Assembly (NCBI GenBank): GCA_020161135.1
Contig: JAIUOB010000002.1
Location: 186,001 to 250,000, forward strand
Direction of reading: 5' to 3'
DNA length: 64,000 bases
Source of the DNA: Gemmatimonadota bacterium
Lineage (GTDB): Bacteria; Gemmatimonadota; Gemmatimonadetes; Gemmatimonadales; Gemmatimonadaceae
A program made the translations under genes and the position numbers. Positions within the stretch are counted from its first letter, which is position 1, and each line of letters starts with the position of its first letter. Positions 8,032 through 17,380 of the stretch are shown one piece after another. A model generated the notes under the pieces. The model was not told where the DNA came from and searched no databases. It saw nothing but the letters and a program-made list of their open reading frames with translations.

Positions 8032-10971
8032 ATGCGCCTGCCTCATCGCCGTGCCGCATCTCTCACCTTCGTGCGTGTGTTGGCGGGAGCGCTGGCCGCT
8101 GGGTGGCTGACGGCCTGCGGCGGTGGCGATGGAGGCGCGGGGCCCACACCACCGCCGCCCACCCCGACGGTCCGCAGTGTCGCGGTCACGCCAGCGGCCG
8201 CCACACTCCGTGTCGGTGACACGCAGGCCCTCAGCGCCATCGTCGATGCCGTGAACGGCGCTGGCACCGGCGTCACGTGGAGTTCGGAGTCACCGTCCGT
8301 CGCCACGGTGAACGCCAGCGGCGTCGTCACGGCCGTCGCGCCGGGGACCGCGACCGTGCGGGCGACCTCGAGCGCCGACACCCGCGTGAGTGGCACCGCC
8401 CAGATCACGGTGCAGGTCGCCCGCAGCATCACCATCACGCCGGCCGCCGTGAGTGTGGGCACCGGACAGACGGCCACGCTCACCGCAGCGGTGCAGGTGG
8501 AAGCCGGGCGCCCCACCACGGTGCGGTGGCGTACCAGCGCGGCCAGCATCGCGACGGTGAGCGCCACCGGTGTCGTGACCGGCGTGGCGCTCGGCAATGC
8601 CACCATCACGGCCATCGCCGACGCGGACAGCCTGCTCACCGCGACGGCGGCGGTGACCGTGGTGCCCAGCGTGCGTGCGGTGAGCGTCTCCCCCACGGCG
8701 GCCTCGCTGTTCATCGGCGGCACACAGCAGCTCACCGCCACCGTCACCGCCGACGCGGGTGCGTCGCAGGCGGTCACCTGGCGCAGTGCGACGCCCACGG
8801 TCGCCACCGTGAGCGCGACCGGCCTCGTGACCGCCGTCGGTGTCGGGTCGGCGCAGGTCACGGTGCTGGCCACCGCCGACACCACGCGGCGCGCGACGGC
8901 CACCATCACGGTCACGCCGCGCCCGGTCAGTGTGAGCATCACGCAGCGCGCGGTGTCGCTCAACGTCGGCAGCACGGTACCGCTCACGGCGGTCGTCTCG
9001 GCCGATCCGGGCGTGTCCACCGCCGTGACGTGGACGACGGCCAACAGCACGATCGCCACCGTGAGCGCACAGGGGGTGGTGTCCGGCGTCGCCAATGGCT
9101 CGACGCTCATCACCGCCACCTCGGTGGCCGATGCGACCAAGCGGGACACGGTCACGGTCAACGTGGTCCCGCGGCTTGCGTCGCTTTGGACCCCGTCGCG
9201 CCTCAGCGGGCCGCTGTACGAGGACATCGTCGCCCTTACGGTGGCCGATGCGACCACCGCGTTCGCGGTAAACGCCCTCGGTGACATCTATCGCTGGAGC
9301 GGCACCGCGTGGGTGCAGAGTGCCACCGGCGCGAGCTTCGGCACGACCTTCTACGCGATTCACGGCACCAGCGCGACGTCCATCATCGCGGTGGGCACCA
9401 ACGGCATCATCGTGCGCTGGAACGGCACCACGTGGATCGGCATGCCGTCGGGCACCACGCGCGCGCTGTACGCGGTGTGGGTCGAGTCGGCCACCTCGGC
9501 CTGGGTGGTGGGCGACAACGGCACGGCACTGCGACTCGCGGGCACGCAGTGGGTGAGTGAGGCAACCGGCACCACCAACGCGCTCAACAGCGTCTGGTCG
9601 GGCGACAATGTCGTGTACGCCGTGGGCAACAACGGCGAGGTGACGCGACGCACCATCACCGGGTGGAGCAGCCTCACCGTGCCGACGGCCGAACCGCTGT
9701 ACGCGGTGCATGGCCTGACGCAGAACGATGTCGTCGTCGGCGGCTCGGCCGGCACACTGCTCCGCTTCGATGGCACCAACTGGACGCAACTCGGCGTCGG
9801 GGGCTTCACGGGGAGCATCTTCGCCATCACCGGCTCGTTCGCGAACAGCGGTCGCCGGATGCTGGTGGGTGACGGTGGTGTCGCCCAGCTCGACCAGACG
9901 GCGGTGTCCCTGGTGACGACGCCGTACGCGCCACGCCTCTTCGCTGCGGTGCTCGACGGTACCGGCACGACCTGGGTGGGTGGACAGCGCGGCCTCGTCA
10001 TGCGCAGCGGCACGCCCTGGACCACGCTCAACCTTGCGCCCGACCTGCTCGATGTGTGGACGGTGAACGCCACGAATGCGTGGGCGGTGGGCGAGTTCGG
10101 CTCGATCTACCGCTGGAACGGCAGCACGTGGACGCGCCAGGCGGTGAGCACCACGGAGGCGTTGCAGACCGTGTGGGCGGCGAGCGCGAACGACGTGTTC
10201 GTGGGCGGCGACAACGGCACCATGCTGCGCTTCAACGGCACCACCTGGTCGACCATGTCACTCCCCACCACCGCCAGTGTGTATGCGATGTGGGGCTCGG
10301 GGAGCACCAACGTGCTCGCCACCACCGATGCCGGCGAGGTGCTGCGCTTCAACGGCACCGCCTGGTCGGTGCTCACCACGGCCACGCAGCCGTTGTGGGC
10401 CATCTGGGGCGTGTCACCCACCGACGTCGTCGTGGTGGGCGAGAACAACCTGGCGATGCGCTGGAACGGCACCACCTGGACCACGCTGCCGGCCATCAAC
10501 ACCGCGCCCGGGACGCTCGCCGGTGTCTGGATGACGTCGTCGACCGACGTGTTCGCTGTCGGGGCCAACGTCTCCGGTCTGGCCGGTGTGGCCTATGCGT
10601 TCAACGGCACCACGTGGTCGTCGCAGGTGCCCCCATCGACGCGTGTGCTGACAGGCATCTGGGGGCCGGGCACCCTCGAGCTGTACGCCACCGGCGACGG
10701 CGGCACGCTGCTGCGCTACAACGGCAGCACCTGGGGCAGCGTTGCCACCGGCACCACCGACCTGCTGTGGAGCGTGTCGGGCGCCGCGAATGCGTCCGGC
10801 GGCGCCTTCGCCGTGGGCTACAACAGCACGATCCTGGCGGGGAGCGGCGGTGGCGTGCGCGCGGCGCTGCGTGTCGATGCACCCGCCTCCGGATCGCTCG
10901 ATCCGCGCAGCGGCGCGCGCGTCGTGCGTCGGGCGCTTCCGGCAGGCGTCGCGCGCCGGACGCGTCGCTAG
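8032..10971 (+). CDS. Large lipoprotein: four Big2 Ig-like domains plus beta-propeller-like repeats
   Basis: 979 residues. Lipoprotein signal peptide with lipobox LTAC, mature N-terminus Cys29, then a Gly/Pro linker. Residues about 46-380 contain four Big2 (bacterial Ig-like group 2) repeats, each with the pattern TWxS..P.IATVsa.G.VtgvA.G.a.ITA. Residues about 385-935 hold a repeated unit of about 40-45 residues with the core VWxxs...afaVGdNGT.lRwNGTtW, consistent with one or two beta-propellers. The end (about 945-979) is Arg/Ala-rich and basic. Expected at the cell surface or in the outer membrane inner leaflet; adhesion or polysaccharide binding is the usual guess for Big2 proteins but nothing here proves it. 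The neighbour at 11346 is a longer paralogue with the same order of domains and the same tail. Confidence 0.85.
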   Translation: MRLPHRRAASLTFVRVLAGALAAGWLTACGGGDGGAGPTPPPPTPTVRSVAVTPAAATLRVGDTQALSAIVDAVNGAGTGVTWSSESPSVATVNASGVVTAVAPGTATVRATSSADTRVSGTAQITVQVARSITITPAAVSVGTGQTATLTAAVQVEAGRPTTVRWRTSAASIATVSATGVVTGVALGNATITAIADADSLLTATAAVTVVPSVRAVSVSPTAASLFIGGTQQLTATVTADAGASQAVTWRSATPTVATVSATGLVTAVGVGSAQVTVLATADTTRRATATITVTPRPVSVSITQRAVSLNVGSTVPLTAVVSADPGVSTAVTWTTANSTIATVSAQGVVSGVANGSTLITATSVADATKRDTVTVNVVPRLASLWTPSRLSGPLYEDIVALTVADATTAFAVNALGDIYRWSGTAWVQSATGASFGTTFYAIHGTSATSIIAVGTNGIIVRWNGTTWIGMPSGTTRALYAVWVESATSAWVVGDNGTALRLAGTQWVSEATGTTNALNSVWSGDNVVYAVGNNGEVTRRTITGWSSLTVPTAEPLYAVHGLTQNDVVVGGSAGTLLRFDGTNWTQLGVGGFTGSIFAITGSFANSGRRMLVGDGGVAQLDQTAVSLVTTPYAPRLFAAVLDGTGTTWVGGQRGLVMRSGTPWTTLNLAPDLLDVWTVNATNAWAVGEFGSIYRWNGSTWTRQAVSTTEALQTVWAASANDVFVGGDNGTMLRFNGTTWSTMSLPTTASVYAMWGSGSTNVLATTDAGEVLRFNGTAWSVLTTATQPLWAIWGVSPTDVVVVGENNLAMRWNGTTWTTLPAINTAPGTLAGVWMTSSTDVFAVGANVSGLAGVAYAFNGTTWSSQVPPSTRVLTGIWGPGTLELYATGDGGTLLRYNGSTWGSVATGTTDLLWSVSGAANASGGAFAVGYNSTILAGSGGGVRAALRVDAPASGSLDPRSGARVVRRALPAGVARRTRR

Positions 10972-11345
10972 GCGTTCGTCGCCAGGCGCGCAGCGACGCG
11001 CAGTGATGCGCGGTGATGTCTGGTGACGCGCATCGCGCGCGTCACCGACACGGCATCATCGTCACGGTGGCGGTGCGCGTGACCTGGCGATGCGACGTCG
11101 ACCGCCGCGCGTGATTCGCATCGCAATCCGCACCGCGCGACGCGCGATGCGCCCCCACGGCACAGCAGGAGAAACGTCTGTGCCGCCCGTGTGATACACG
11201 CGGGCGAAATTGTGTGATTTGCGTGCCATGCGCGTGCATCGGTCGTCATCCGCTCGACGGACCGTGCTGCGTGCGATGACGCTGGAGTCGCCGATGGACC
11301 AGCGGGATGCACGTGACACGTCCCCAGACGGATCGTGTCGCTCCC
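10972..11345. other. Intergenic region between the two paralogous lipoprotein genes
   Basis: About 370 bases with no convincing gene. It is rich in short alternating GC motifs (gcgcgc, gatgcg, gtgacg). One perfect 8-base inverted repeat, cggcacag/ctgtgccg, sits at 11158-11185, followed by an imperfect stem (cccgtgt...acacgcggg). These may be terminator or leader structures for the downstream gene. The stretch around 11210-11222 (aaattgtgtgattt) is the most AT-rich part and could be promoter DNA, but no clear -35/-10 pair is visible. Confidence 0.4.
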
Positions 11346-14300
11346 ATGCCCGAATCGATGTGCTCCCGCGCGACTGCGCGGACTCCTGATACTGTCGCGA
11401 TCGCGTCCCCGCACGTGCGCACGGCGCGTGCGTGGCGCGGTGTGGTGCGTGCCGTGGCCCTGTGTGCGCTGGCCGCGTATGCGTCCGCGTGTGCGGCCGC
11501 CGACGCCACGGCGCCGACCACACCCACCACGCCGTCGCAACCCGGCGCGCCCGCACGCATGGACGCGTCGGCCGCCGAGGTGGGGCTCAACGCGGTTGGG
11601 GCCTCGGAGCAGGTGAGCGTCACCGTGCGCGATGCGCAGGGGCGCGTCATTCCGCAGGCGTCGGTGCTGTGGACCAGCACCGACATCACGGTCGCCGATG
11701 TCGCGGGCAACGGCCTCAACGCCGTCATCACCGCGCGCGCCCCCGGCCGCACGGTGATCCGCGCGCATCTCGGGGTGTTCGTGCAGGACATCGTCGTCAC
11801 CGTCTCCGGCGCGCGCGCCGTGACGCTCGCGCCTGCGGTGGCGACCGTGCGCGTGGGCGACAAGCTCACGCTGGTGCCCACGCTCGACGGCGATCCCAGC
11901 CTCCGCGCCGACCTCCGGTGGCAGAGCGACAACATCACGGTGGCCACGGTGAGCGCCACGGGCGAGGTGAGCGGCATCGCCCCGGGGTCGACGCTCGTGC
12001 GCGTGAGCCTCATGGGCGACCCGCGCGTCACCGCCACCGCACAGGTGACCGTCTCGACCGCGCGCACGGTCACCATCACGCCGACCAGCCCCAGCACCTA
12101 CGTGGGTGATCGCGTGCAACTCGCCGCCACCGTGGATGTCGACAGCGGCCAGAGCGCGGCCGTGACCTGGTCGAGCGAACAGCCCGCCATCGCGACGGTC
12201 ACCGCCGCCGGCGAGGTCATCGGCGTCAGCACCGGTACCGTCAACGTTCGCGCGACGAGCGTGGCCGATCCGCGTGCGTCGGCGATCGTGTCCGTCACCG
12301 TGCTACCGGCCCGCACCGTGACCGTCACCCCCGCCGTCGTGCAGCTCGCAGCCGGCGAGACGCGCTTCCTCAACGCCAGCGTCGCTGTCGAGCCCGGACT
12401 CAGTCGCGATGTCACGTGGCGCAGCAGCGACCTCGGCGTGGCCATGGTGTCGTCGGGCGGCCTCGTCACCGGGGTGGGTCAGGGCACCGCCACCATCACC
12501 GCCATCAGCATCGCCGACACGACGCGGCGCGGCACCGCCGTGGTCACCGTGACCGCTGGCGTGCGCGACGTCGACCTGCAGCCGTCAGCCCTCACGATGT
12601 TCATGGGCGACGTGCGCACCCTCGTGGCCACCGTCGATGCCGATGTCGGCGCCTCGCGCGTCGTGCTCTGGCGCACCAGCAACCCCACCATCGCCACCGT
12701 CGACGCGGCGGGCACCGTCACGGCGGTCAACGCCGGGTCGGCGATCATCACCGCGATGGCCGCCGGCGACACCACGCGGCGCGCCACCGCGCTCGTCACC
12801 GTGCGGACGGCCATCGCGGTGAGCGTGACCCCGACCGGCGCCCTGCTCGATGTCGGCCAGACGCGCGCCTTCACCGCGACGGTGCGCGCGGACGTCGGCG
12901 TGAGCACCGCGGTCACCTGGCGTTCGGCCGACCCGGCCATCGCCACCATCAACGCCAGCGGCGTGGTCACCGGGGTCAGTGCCGGGACCACACAGATCAT
13001 CGCCGTGTCCGTCGCGGACACGACGCGCAGCGGGTCGGCCAGCGTCACCATCGTGCCCGTCGTGCAGTCGGTCGGGGTCTCGCCGTCGGCCGCGGCCATC
13101 GCGCCCAGCGAGCAGCTCCAACTCTCCGCCGTGGTCAGCGGCGATCCGGGCGTGAGCCAGGCGGTCATCTGGCGCAGCGCCGACAACGCGATCGCGAGCG
13201 TCTCGCTCGCCGGCGTCGTCACCGGCGTCGCGAACGGCACGACCACCATCACCGCCATCGCCGCCAACGACACGCTCAAGCGCGCGAGCGCGTCCATCAC
13301 TGTGCGACCGGCGCCGCAGGCGCCCGTCGTGAGCGTGTCGCCAACACAACTGCAGCTCGATCCCGCGCAGACGCGGCAACTCACCGCCACCGTGCAGGCC
13401 AATCCGGGCGTGAGCACCGCGGTGACCTGGCAGTCGGGCGACCCGAGTGTGGTCACCGTGTCCGGCACCGGGCTCGTGACCGCGGTCGCCGCCGGCTCCA
13501 CCACCATCACCGTCACGTCGGTGGCGGATCCGACGCGCCGCGCCTTCGTGGCCGTCGTGGTCAACGGCCCCGTCGCCCAGGTGAACGCGGTCACCGTCAC
13601 GCCCACCAGCGCCTCGGTGGTGGTGGGCAACACCGTGCAGCTGAGTGCCACCGTGACCGTCCAGGGCACACTCCCGACGACGGTCACCTGGCGCAGCAGC
13701 AACCCGTCCGTCGCGAGTGTCAACGTGAACGGCGTGGTCTCCGGCATGGCCACGGGCAGCGCCACCATCACCGCCCTCGCCACCGCCGACACCACCAAGA
13801 AGGCCACCGCCGCGCTCACCATCACCAGCGCGCCACCGCCGCCACCGCCGCCCGTCTCGCGCCTCGCGGTGTCGTGGACGGCCTCGCGCCTCAACGGCCC
13901 GCTCATCGAGGATGTGGTCTCGATCGCCGCCATCGATGCCAACACCGCCTTCGCGATCAACTCGAACGGCGACGTGTTCCGCTTCAGCGCGGGGAGCTGG
14001 AGCATGTCGGCCGCCGGTGCGAGCTGGAACACCCAGTTCCGTGCCGTGCACGCCGCGTCGAACACGATGGCCATCGCGGTCGGCACCAACGGCGTCATCG
14101 CACGCTGGAACGGCACCAACTGGACCAGCATGGGCAGCGGTACCACCCGCACCCTGAACGGCGTCTGGGTGGAGAGCACCAACACCGCCTTCGCCGTCGG
14201 CGACAACGGTACGGCGCTCCGCTTCGATGGCAGCACGTGGAGCAGCGGCGCCACCGGCAGCACCGCCGTGCTCGATGCGGTCTGGAGCGCCGGCGGCGTC

Positions 14301-15695
14301 GCCACGGCCGTCGGTGAGGACGGGGAGATCCTCCGCTTCGCCAGCGGAAGCTGGTCGCGGCAGGTCTCGGGCACGGCCGGCACGCTCACCGGCATCGCCG
14401 GCACCAGCGCCAACGACCTCGTGGCCGTTGGACGCGGCGGCATCATCCTGCGTGGCAACGGCACGACCTGGACGCGCATCGGCGCCGGCGTCGTCACCGC
14501 CGACATCTACGCGGTGGCCGGTGGGGCATCGACCGGCGGCATCATGTACCTCGCCACCGACGTGGGGCTCCTGCAGCTCTCGGGGACCGCCGTCAGCACC
14601 GTCAACACGCCCTACGCGCCGGCGCTCTTCTCGGCCGGGCTCGACAACAGCGGCAGTGCCTGGGTGGGTGGCCAGCGCGGCAGTGTGCTGCGCGGCGCCG
14701 GCGCCTCGTGGAGCACCAACAGCCTCGCCCCCGACCTCATCGACGTGTGGTCCACGTCGGCGACCAACGCCTTCATCGTCGGCGAGTTCGGCTTCATCTA
14801 TCGCTGGAACGGCAGCACGTGGACGCGGCAGACGGCGCCCACCACGGCCACGCTCAACGCAGTCTGGGCGGCCGGCCCCAACGAGGCCTTCGCGGGTGGC
14901 GACAACGGCACCATGCTGCGCTGGAACGGCACCACCTGGAGCACGGTCGCCTTCCCCGGCAGCGGCCACGTGTACGGCCTCTGGGGCTCGGCGGCCAACA
15001 ACGTCTGGGCGGTCACATCCGCCGGCACGATTGCCCGCTGGAACGGCAGCAGTTGGAGCGTGGTGTCCAACACCGGGACGCCGCTCTGGTCGGTGCATGG
15101 CTCGTCGGCCAACGATGTCGTGGCCGCAGGGGCGAGTGGTGCCGTGTGGCGCTTCAATGGCAGCGCCTGGAGCACCGCGAACATCAACACCACGGGAACG
15201 CTCGCGGGCGTGTTCGCCGCCGGCGCCAACGACTACTACGCCATCGGCGCCAACGATGCCGGCAACACCGGCCTGGCGTTCTTCGCGAGCGGCGTGTCGT
15301 GGAGCAGCATCAACGTCGGCTCCTCGCGGGTGCTCACCAGCGTGTGGGGACCGAGTGACACCGACCTCTACGCCACCGGCGAGCAGGGCACGATCCTCCG
15401 CTACAACGGCACCTCGTGGAGCGCGATGGCCAGCGGGACGGGCGACCTGCTCTGGAGCGTGTCCGGCGCGCCCGATGGCACGGGCGGCGGCTTCGCGGTG
15501 GGCTACAACAGCCGCATCGTGAGTGCGGTGGCCGGCGCGGGTGGCATCGGCACGGTGTCCGCGTCACGCGCCGCCTCGGTGTCGGCCCGCGTCACGCGCG
15601 GCGACGCGCTGGGCCTCGATCCGCGCCCCGGCGCCCGCGTCGTACGCGGCGCGCTCCCCAGCGGCCCCGCACGCAAGCTGCGCCGCACCCGCTGA
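11346..15695 (+). CDS. Giant lipoprotein: about nine Big2-like domains plus beta-propeller-like repeats
   Basis: About 1,449 residues from the ATG at 11346. A lipobox-like ASAC ends a hydrophobic stretch (VVRAVALCALAAYASAC), followed by a Thr/Pro-rich linker. Nine consecutive Ig-like repeats of about 82 residues follow; the first (TSTDITVADVAGNG) is the most divergent, the rest carry IATV..sG.VtGv..Gt..I.A plus the link ADTTRRATA.VTV. A PPPPPPP hinge then leads to a propeller-like repeat region with VWxxs..nafaVGdNGTaLR.dGstW units, parallel to the gene at 8032. The tail LDPRPGARVVRGALPSG is nearly the same as in that paralogue. The start is uncertain: ATG 11307 and GTG 11415 are in frame; GTG 11415 would give the most standard signal peptide. 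The difference in Ig-repeat number (nine versus four) suggests unit gain or loss. Probable surface stalk plus sensor/binding head (inference). Confidence 0.82.
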   Translation: MPESMCSRATARTPDTVAIASPHVRTARAWRGVVRAVALCALAAYASACAAADATAPTTPTTPSQPGAPARMDASAAEVGLNAVGASEQVSVTVRDAQGRVIPQASVLWTSTDITVADVAGNGLNAVITARAPGRTVIRAHLGVFVQDIVVTVSGARAVTLAPAVATVRVGDKLTLVPTLDGDPSLRADLRWQSDNITVATVSATGEVSGIAPGSTLVRVSLMGDPRVTATAQVTVSTARTVTITPTSPSTYVGDRVQLAATVDVDSGQSAAVTWSSEQPAIATVTAAGEVIGVSTGTVNVRATSVADPRASAIVSVTVLPARTVTVTPAVVQLAAGETRFLNASVAVEPGLSRDVTWRSSDLGVAMVSSGGLVTGVGQGTATITAISIADTTRRGTAVVTVTAGVRDVDLQPSALTMFMGDVRTLVATVDADVGASRVVLWRTSNPTIATVDAAGTVTAVNAGSAIITAMAAGDTTRRATALVTVRTAIAVSVTPTGALLDVGQTRAFTATVRADVGVSTAVTWRSADPAIATINASGVVTGVSAGTTQIIAVSVADTTRSGSASVTIVPVVQSVGVSPSAAAIAPSEQLQLSAVVSGDPGVSQAVIWRSADNAIASVSLAGVVTGVANGTTTITAIAANDTLKRASASITVRPAPQAPVVSVSPTQLQLDPAQTRQLTATVQANPGVSTAVTWQSGDPSVVTVSGTGLVTAVAAGSTTITVTSVADPTRRAFVAVVVNGPVAQVNAVTVTPTSASVVVGNTVQLSATVTVQGTLPTTVTWRSSNPSVASVNVNGVVSGMATGSATITALATADTTKKATAALTITSAPPPPPPPVSRLAVSWTASRLNGPLIEDVVSIAAIDANTAFAINSNGDVFRFSAGSWSMSAAGASWNTQFRAVHAASNTMAIAVGTNGVIARWNGTNWTSMGSGTTRTLNGVWVESTNTAFAVGDNGTALRFDGSTWSSGATGSTAVLDAVWSAGGVATAVGEDGEILRFASGSWSRQVSGTAGTLTGIAGTSANDLVAVGRGGIILRGNGTTWTRIGAGVVTADIYAVAGGASTGGIMYLATDVGLLQLSGTAVSTVNTPYAPALFSAGLDNSGSAWVGGQRGSVLRGAGASWSTNSLAPDLIDVWSTSATNAFIVGEFGFIYRWNGSTWTRQTAPTTATLNAVWAAGPNEAFAGGDNGTMLRWNGTTWSTVAFPGSGHVYGLWGSAANNVWAVTSAGTIARWNGSSWSVVSNTGTPLWSVHGSSANDVVAAGASGAVWRFNGSAWSTANINTTGTLAGVFAAGANDYYAIGANDAGNTGLAFFASGVSWSSINVGSSRVLTSVWGPSDTDLYATGEQGTILRYNGTSWSAMASGTGDLLWSVSGAPDGTGGGFAVGYNSRIVSAVAGAGGIGTVSASRAASVSARVTRGDALGLDPRPGARVVRGALPSGPARKLRRTR

Positions 15696-15736
15696 CCCCT
15701 CGCTGACCCCTCGCCGACCCGCTGACGGGGTTCTCG

Positions 15737-17374
15737 CTAGTCGCGCGAGAACGCCGCCAGCGTGGGACCCATCGCGTCGATCGTCTCGCGGGCATGCCAG
15801 CGATCGTTGCCGTTGTAGAGGAACGCGAACGCGAGGATCTCGCCGTTCTCCGCCGTGACGTACCCCGCGAGCCCGATCACCTCGTTGGTGGTGCCGGTCT
15901 TGGCGTGCAGGTTCCCCTGCGCGGGTGTCGCGCGCATGCGGTTGCGCAGCAGCTCCGACTCGCCGGCCACCGGCAGCGAGGCGTGAAACGCGCTCGCCCA
16001 TGGCGCGTGGTGCGCGTGATCGAGCAGCTGCACCAGCGATCGCGGCGTGACACGATCGAGCACCGACAGGCCGCTGCCATCGGTGGCCGTCACGGCGTCG
16101 GCGCGGGCGCCCACCTGTCGCGTGAGGAACTCCTGCAGCGTGCGGGCGGCCGTCTCCGCCGACCCCATCGTGGCACGGTCGCTGCCGCGCGCCGCGTTGC
16201 GCCACAGCAGCTCGGCGTAATGGTTGATGCTCTCGCGATTCATCACCGACACCAGCCGCGCCAGCGGCGGTGACGGCAGGCTCGTGACCAGCGTGGCCTT
16301 CTCCGGCGTGCGTCCGATGCGGATCTGCCCTTCGACCTTGACGCCGACCGCCTCGAGCGCGGCGCGATAGGCGCCGGCCGTGAACGTCACCGGGTCGCCG
16401 ACCACGAGCTGGTAGCGCCGCGTGCCCGCCTTGCTGCCGATGGTGCCCGACACCATCACGCGGTCATCGCCCGCGCGCCGAATGCTGAGCTTCGTCGATG
16501 CACCGGCCACCGTGCGGGTCGTGTTGGTAACCGTGAGACCGCGCGTGGCCGGCTCCAGCACCACACCTGCCGCCGCGCCCACGCTGCCCGGCGTCACCCC
16601 CACGATCACGACATTCTCGTTGAGCGACAGCGCCGAGAAGGGCGCCGCGTAGGCCGCACCAGCGTAGCGCGTGAGCCACCCCTCGGGTATGCGGCGCGAC
16701 TCGAACGCACTCGCGTCCGCGATCAGGTCGCCCGTCACATGCCGAATGCCGGCGCCCGAGGTGAACTGGGCCAGCAACGCCATCGGCGCGTCGGGCGCCC
16801 CGCGCACGAAGCGCGGCGAGAGCGCCGGATCACCGTCGCCGCGCAGCACCAGGTTGCCGCGCAGCGTGCCGATGTTGTCCACCGGACCATCACGCAGCAC
16901 ATCGGTGCTGAAGGCGTGATCCGGGCCGAGTCGGTCGAGCGCGACCGCCGTCGTGAACAGCTTCATGGTGCTGGCCGGCACGAGCGGCGTGTCCGCCCCA
17001 CGCGCGAACAGCGTGTCGCCGCGCGTGATGCTTACCACCATCGCGCCCCAGGTGCCGGTGCGGGTGCGGCTCCCCAGCAGTTGGGCGAGGTCGCTCGTGA
17101 GCGCGCCAGCCCCGCGGGGCGTCGTGAAGCGCAGCGCCGGCACCACCGGCGTACGCTTCGGGCGCGCCGTCGCGCGCTTGGTGCGCTTGCGGCTCGACGC
17201 ACTGCCGGTGCGCGCCGCCGGAGGGCGCGTGGTGCCCTGGAAGGACAGCCCGGCCGCGAGCGGGGGGCGCGTCTCCGCCGGCAGCGTGGCCGGCCACGCC
17301 GCCGCGAGCAGCGGCAGGACACCGGCGGCCGCGGCACGCCGGATCGAACGAAAGCGAAACCCCATGGTCGACAC
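15737..17374 (-). CDS. dacB: D-alanyl-D-alanine carboxypeptidase/endopeptidase, PBP4 type (peptidase S13)
   Basis: 545 residues with an N-terminal signal peptide (about 1-34) and a basic Arg/Lys-rich stretch (59-76) before the catalytic domain. All three penicillin-binding motifs are visible: Ser135-Thr-Met-Lys138 (PASTMK), Ser382-Ile-Asn384 (ESINHYAELL), and Lys492-Thr-Gly494 (HAKTGTTNEV). The large insertion between the first two motifs is typical of class C PBP4/DacB. It trims D-Ala from pentapeptides or cuts cross-links in periplasmic peptidoglycan. Its start lies 6 bases after the stop of the acyltransferase gene, so the two are co-transcribed. The gene ends head-to-head with the giant lipoprotein gene, 41 bases apart. 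A start nine bases later (ATG at 17365) is equally possible. Confidence 0.93.
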   Translation of the reverse strand: MSTMGFRFRSIRRAAAAGVLPLLAAAWPATLPAETRPPLAAGLSFQGTTRPPAARTGSASSRKRTKRATARPKRTPVVPALRFTTPRGAGALTSDLAQLLGSRTRTGTWGAMVVSITRGDTLFARGADTPLVPASTMKLFTTAVALDRLGPDHAFSTDVLRDGPVDNIGTLRGNLVLRGDGDPALSPRFVRGAPDAPMALLAQFTSGAGIRHVTGDLIADASAFESRRIPEGWLTRYAGAAYAAPFSALSLNENVVIVGVTPGSVGAAAGVVLEPATRGLTVTNTTRTVAGASTKLSIRRAGDDRVMVSGTIGSKAGTRRYQLVVGDPVTFTAGAYRAALEAVGVKVEGQIRIGRTPEKATLVTSLPSPPLARLVSVMNRESINHYAELLWRNAARGSDRATMGSAETAARTLQEFLTRQVGARADAVTATDGSGLSVLDRVTPRSLVQLLDHAHHAPWASAFHASLPVAGESELLRNRMRATPAQGNLHAKTGTTNEVIGLAGYVTAENGEILAFAFLYNGNDRWHARETIDAMGPTLAAFSRD

Positions 17375-17380
17375 CGTGCC

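Noticed and set aside
11158..11240. Possible riboswitch in front of the giant lipoprotein
   Set aside because: A stem and an AT-rich patch are present but no known riboswitch core motif could be matched.
8032..15695. DNA-level repeats that could suggest a CRISPR array or recombination hot spot
   Set aside because: The repeats are coding Ig and propeller units with varied spacing and sequence; no identical 25-40 base repeats with spacers.
15694..15736. Short direct repeats gctgacccctc between converging genes as a terminator
   Set aside because: Only two copies and no convincing stem with T-tract.
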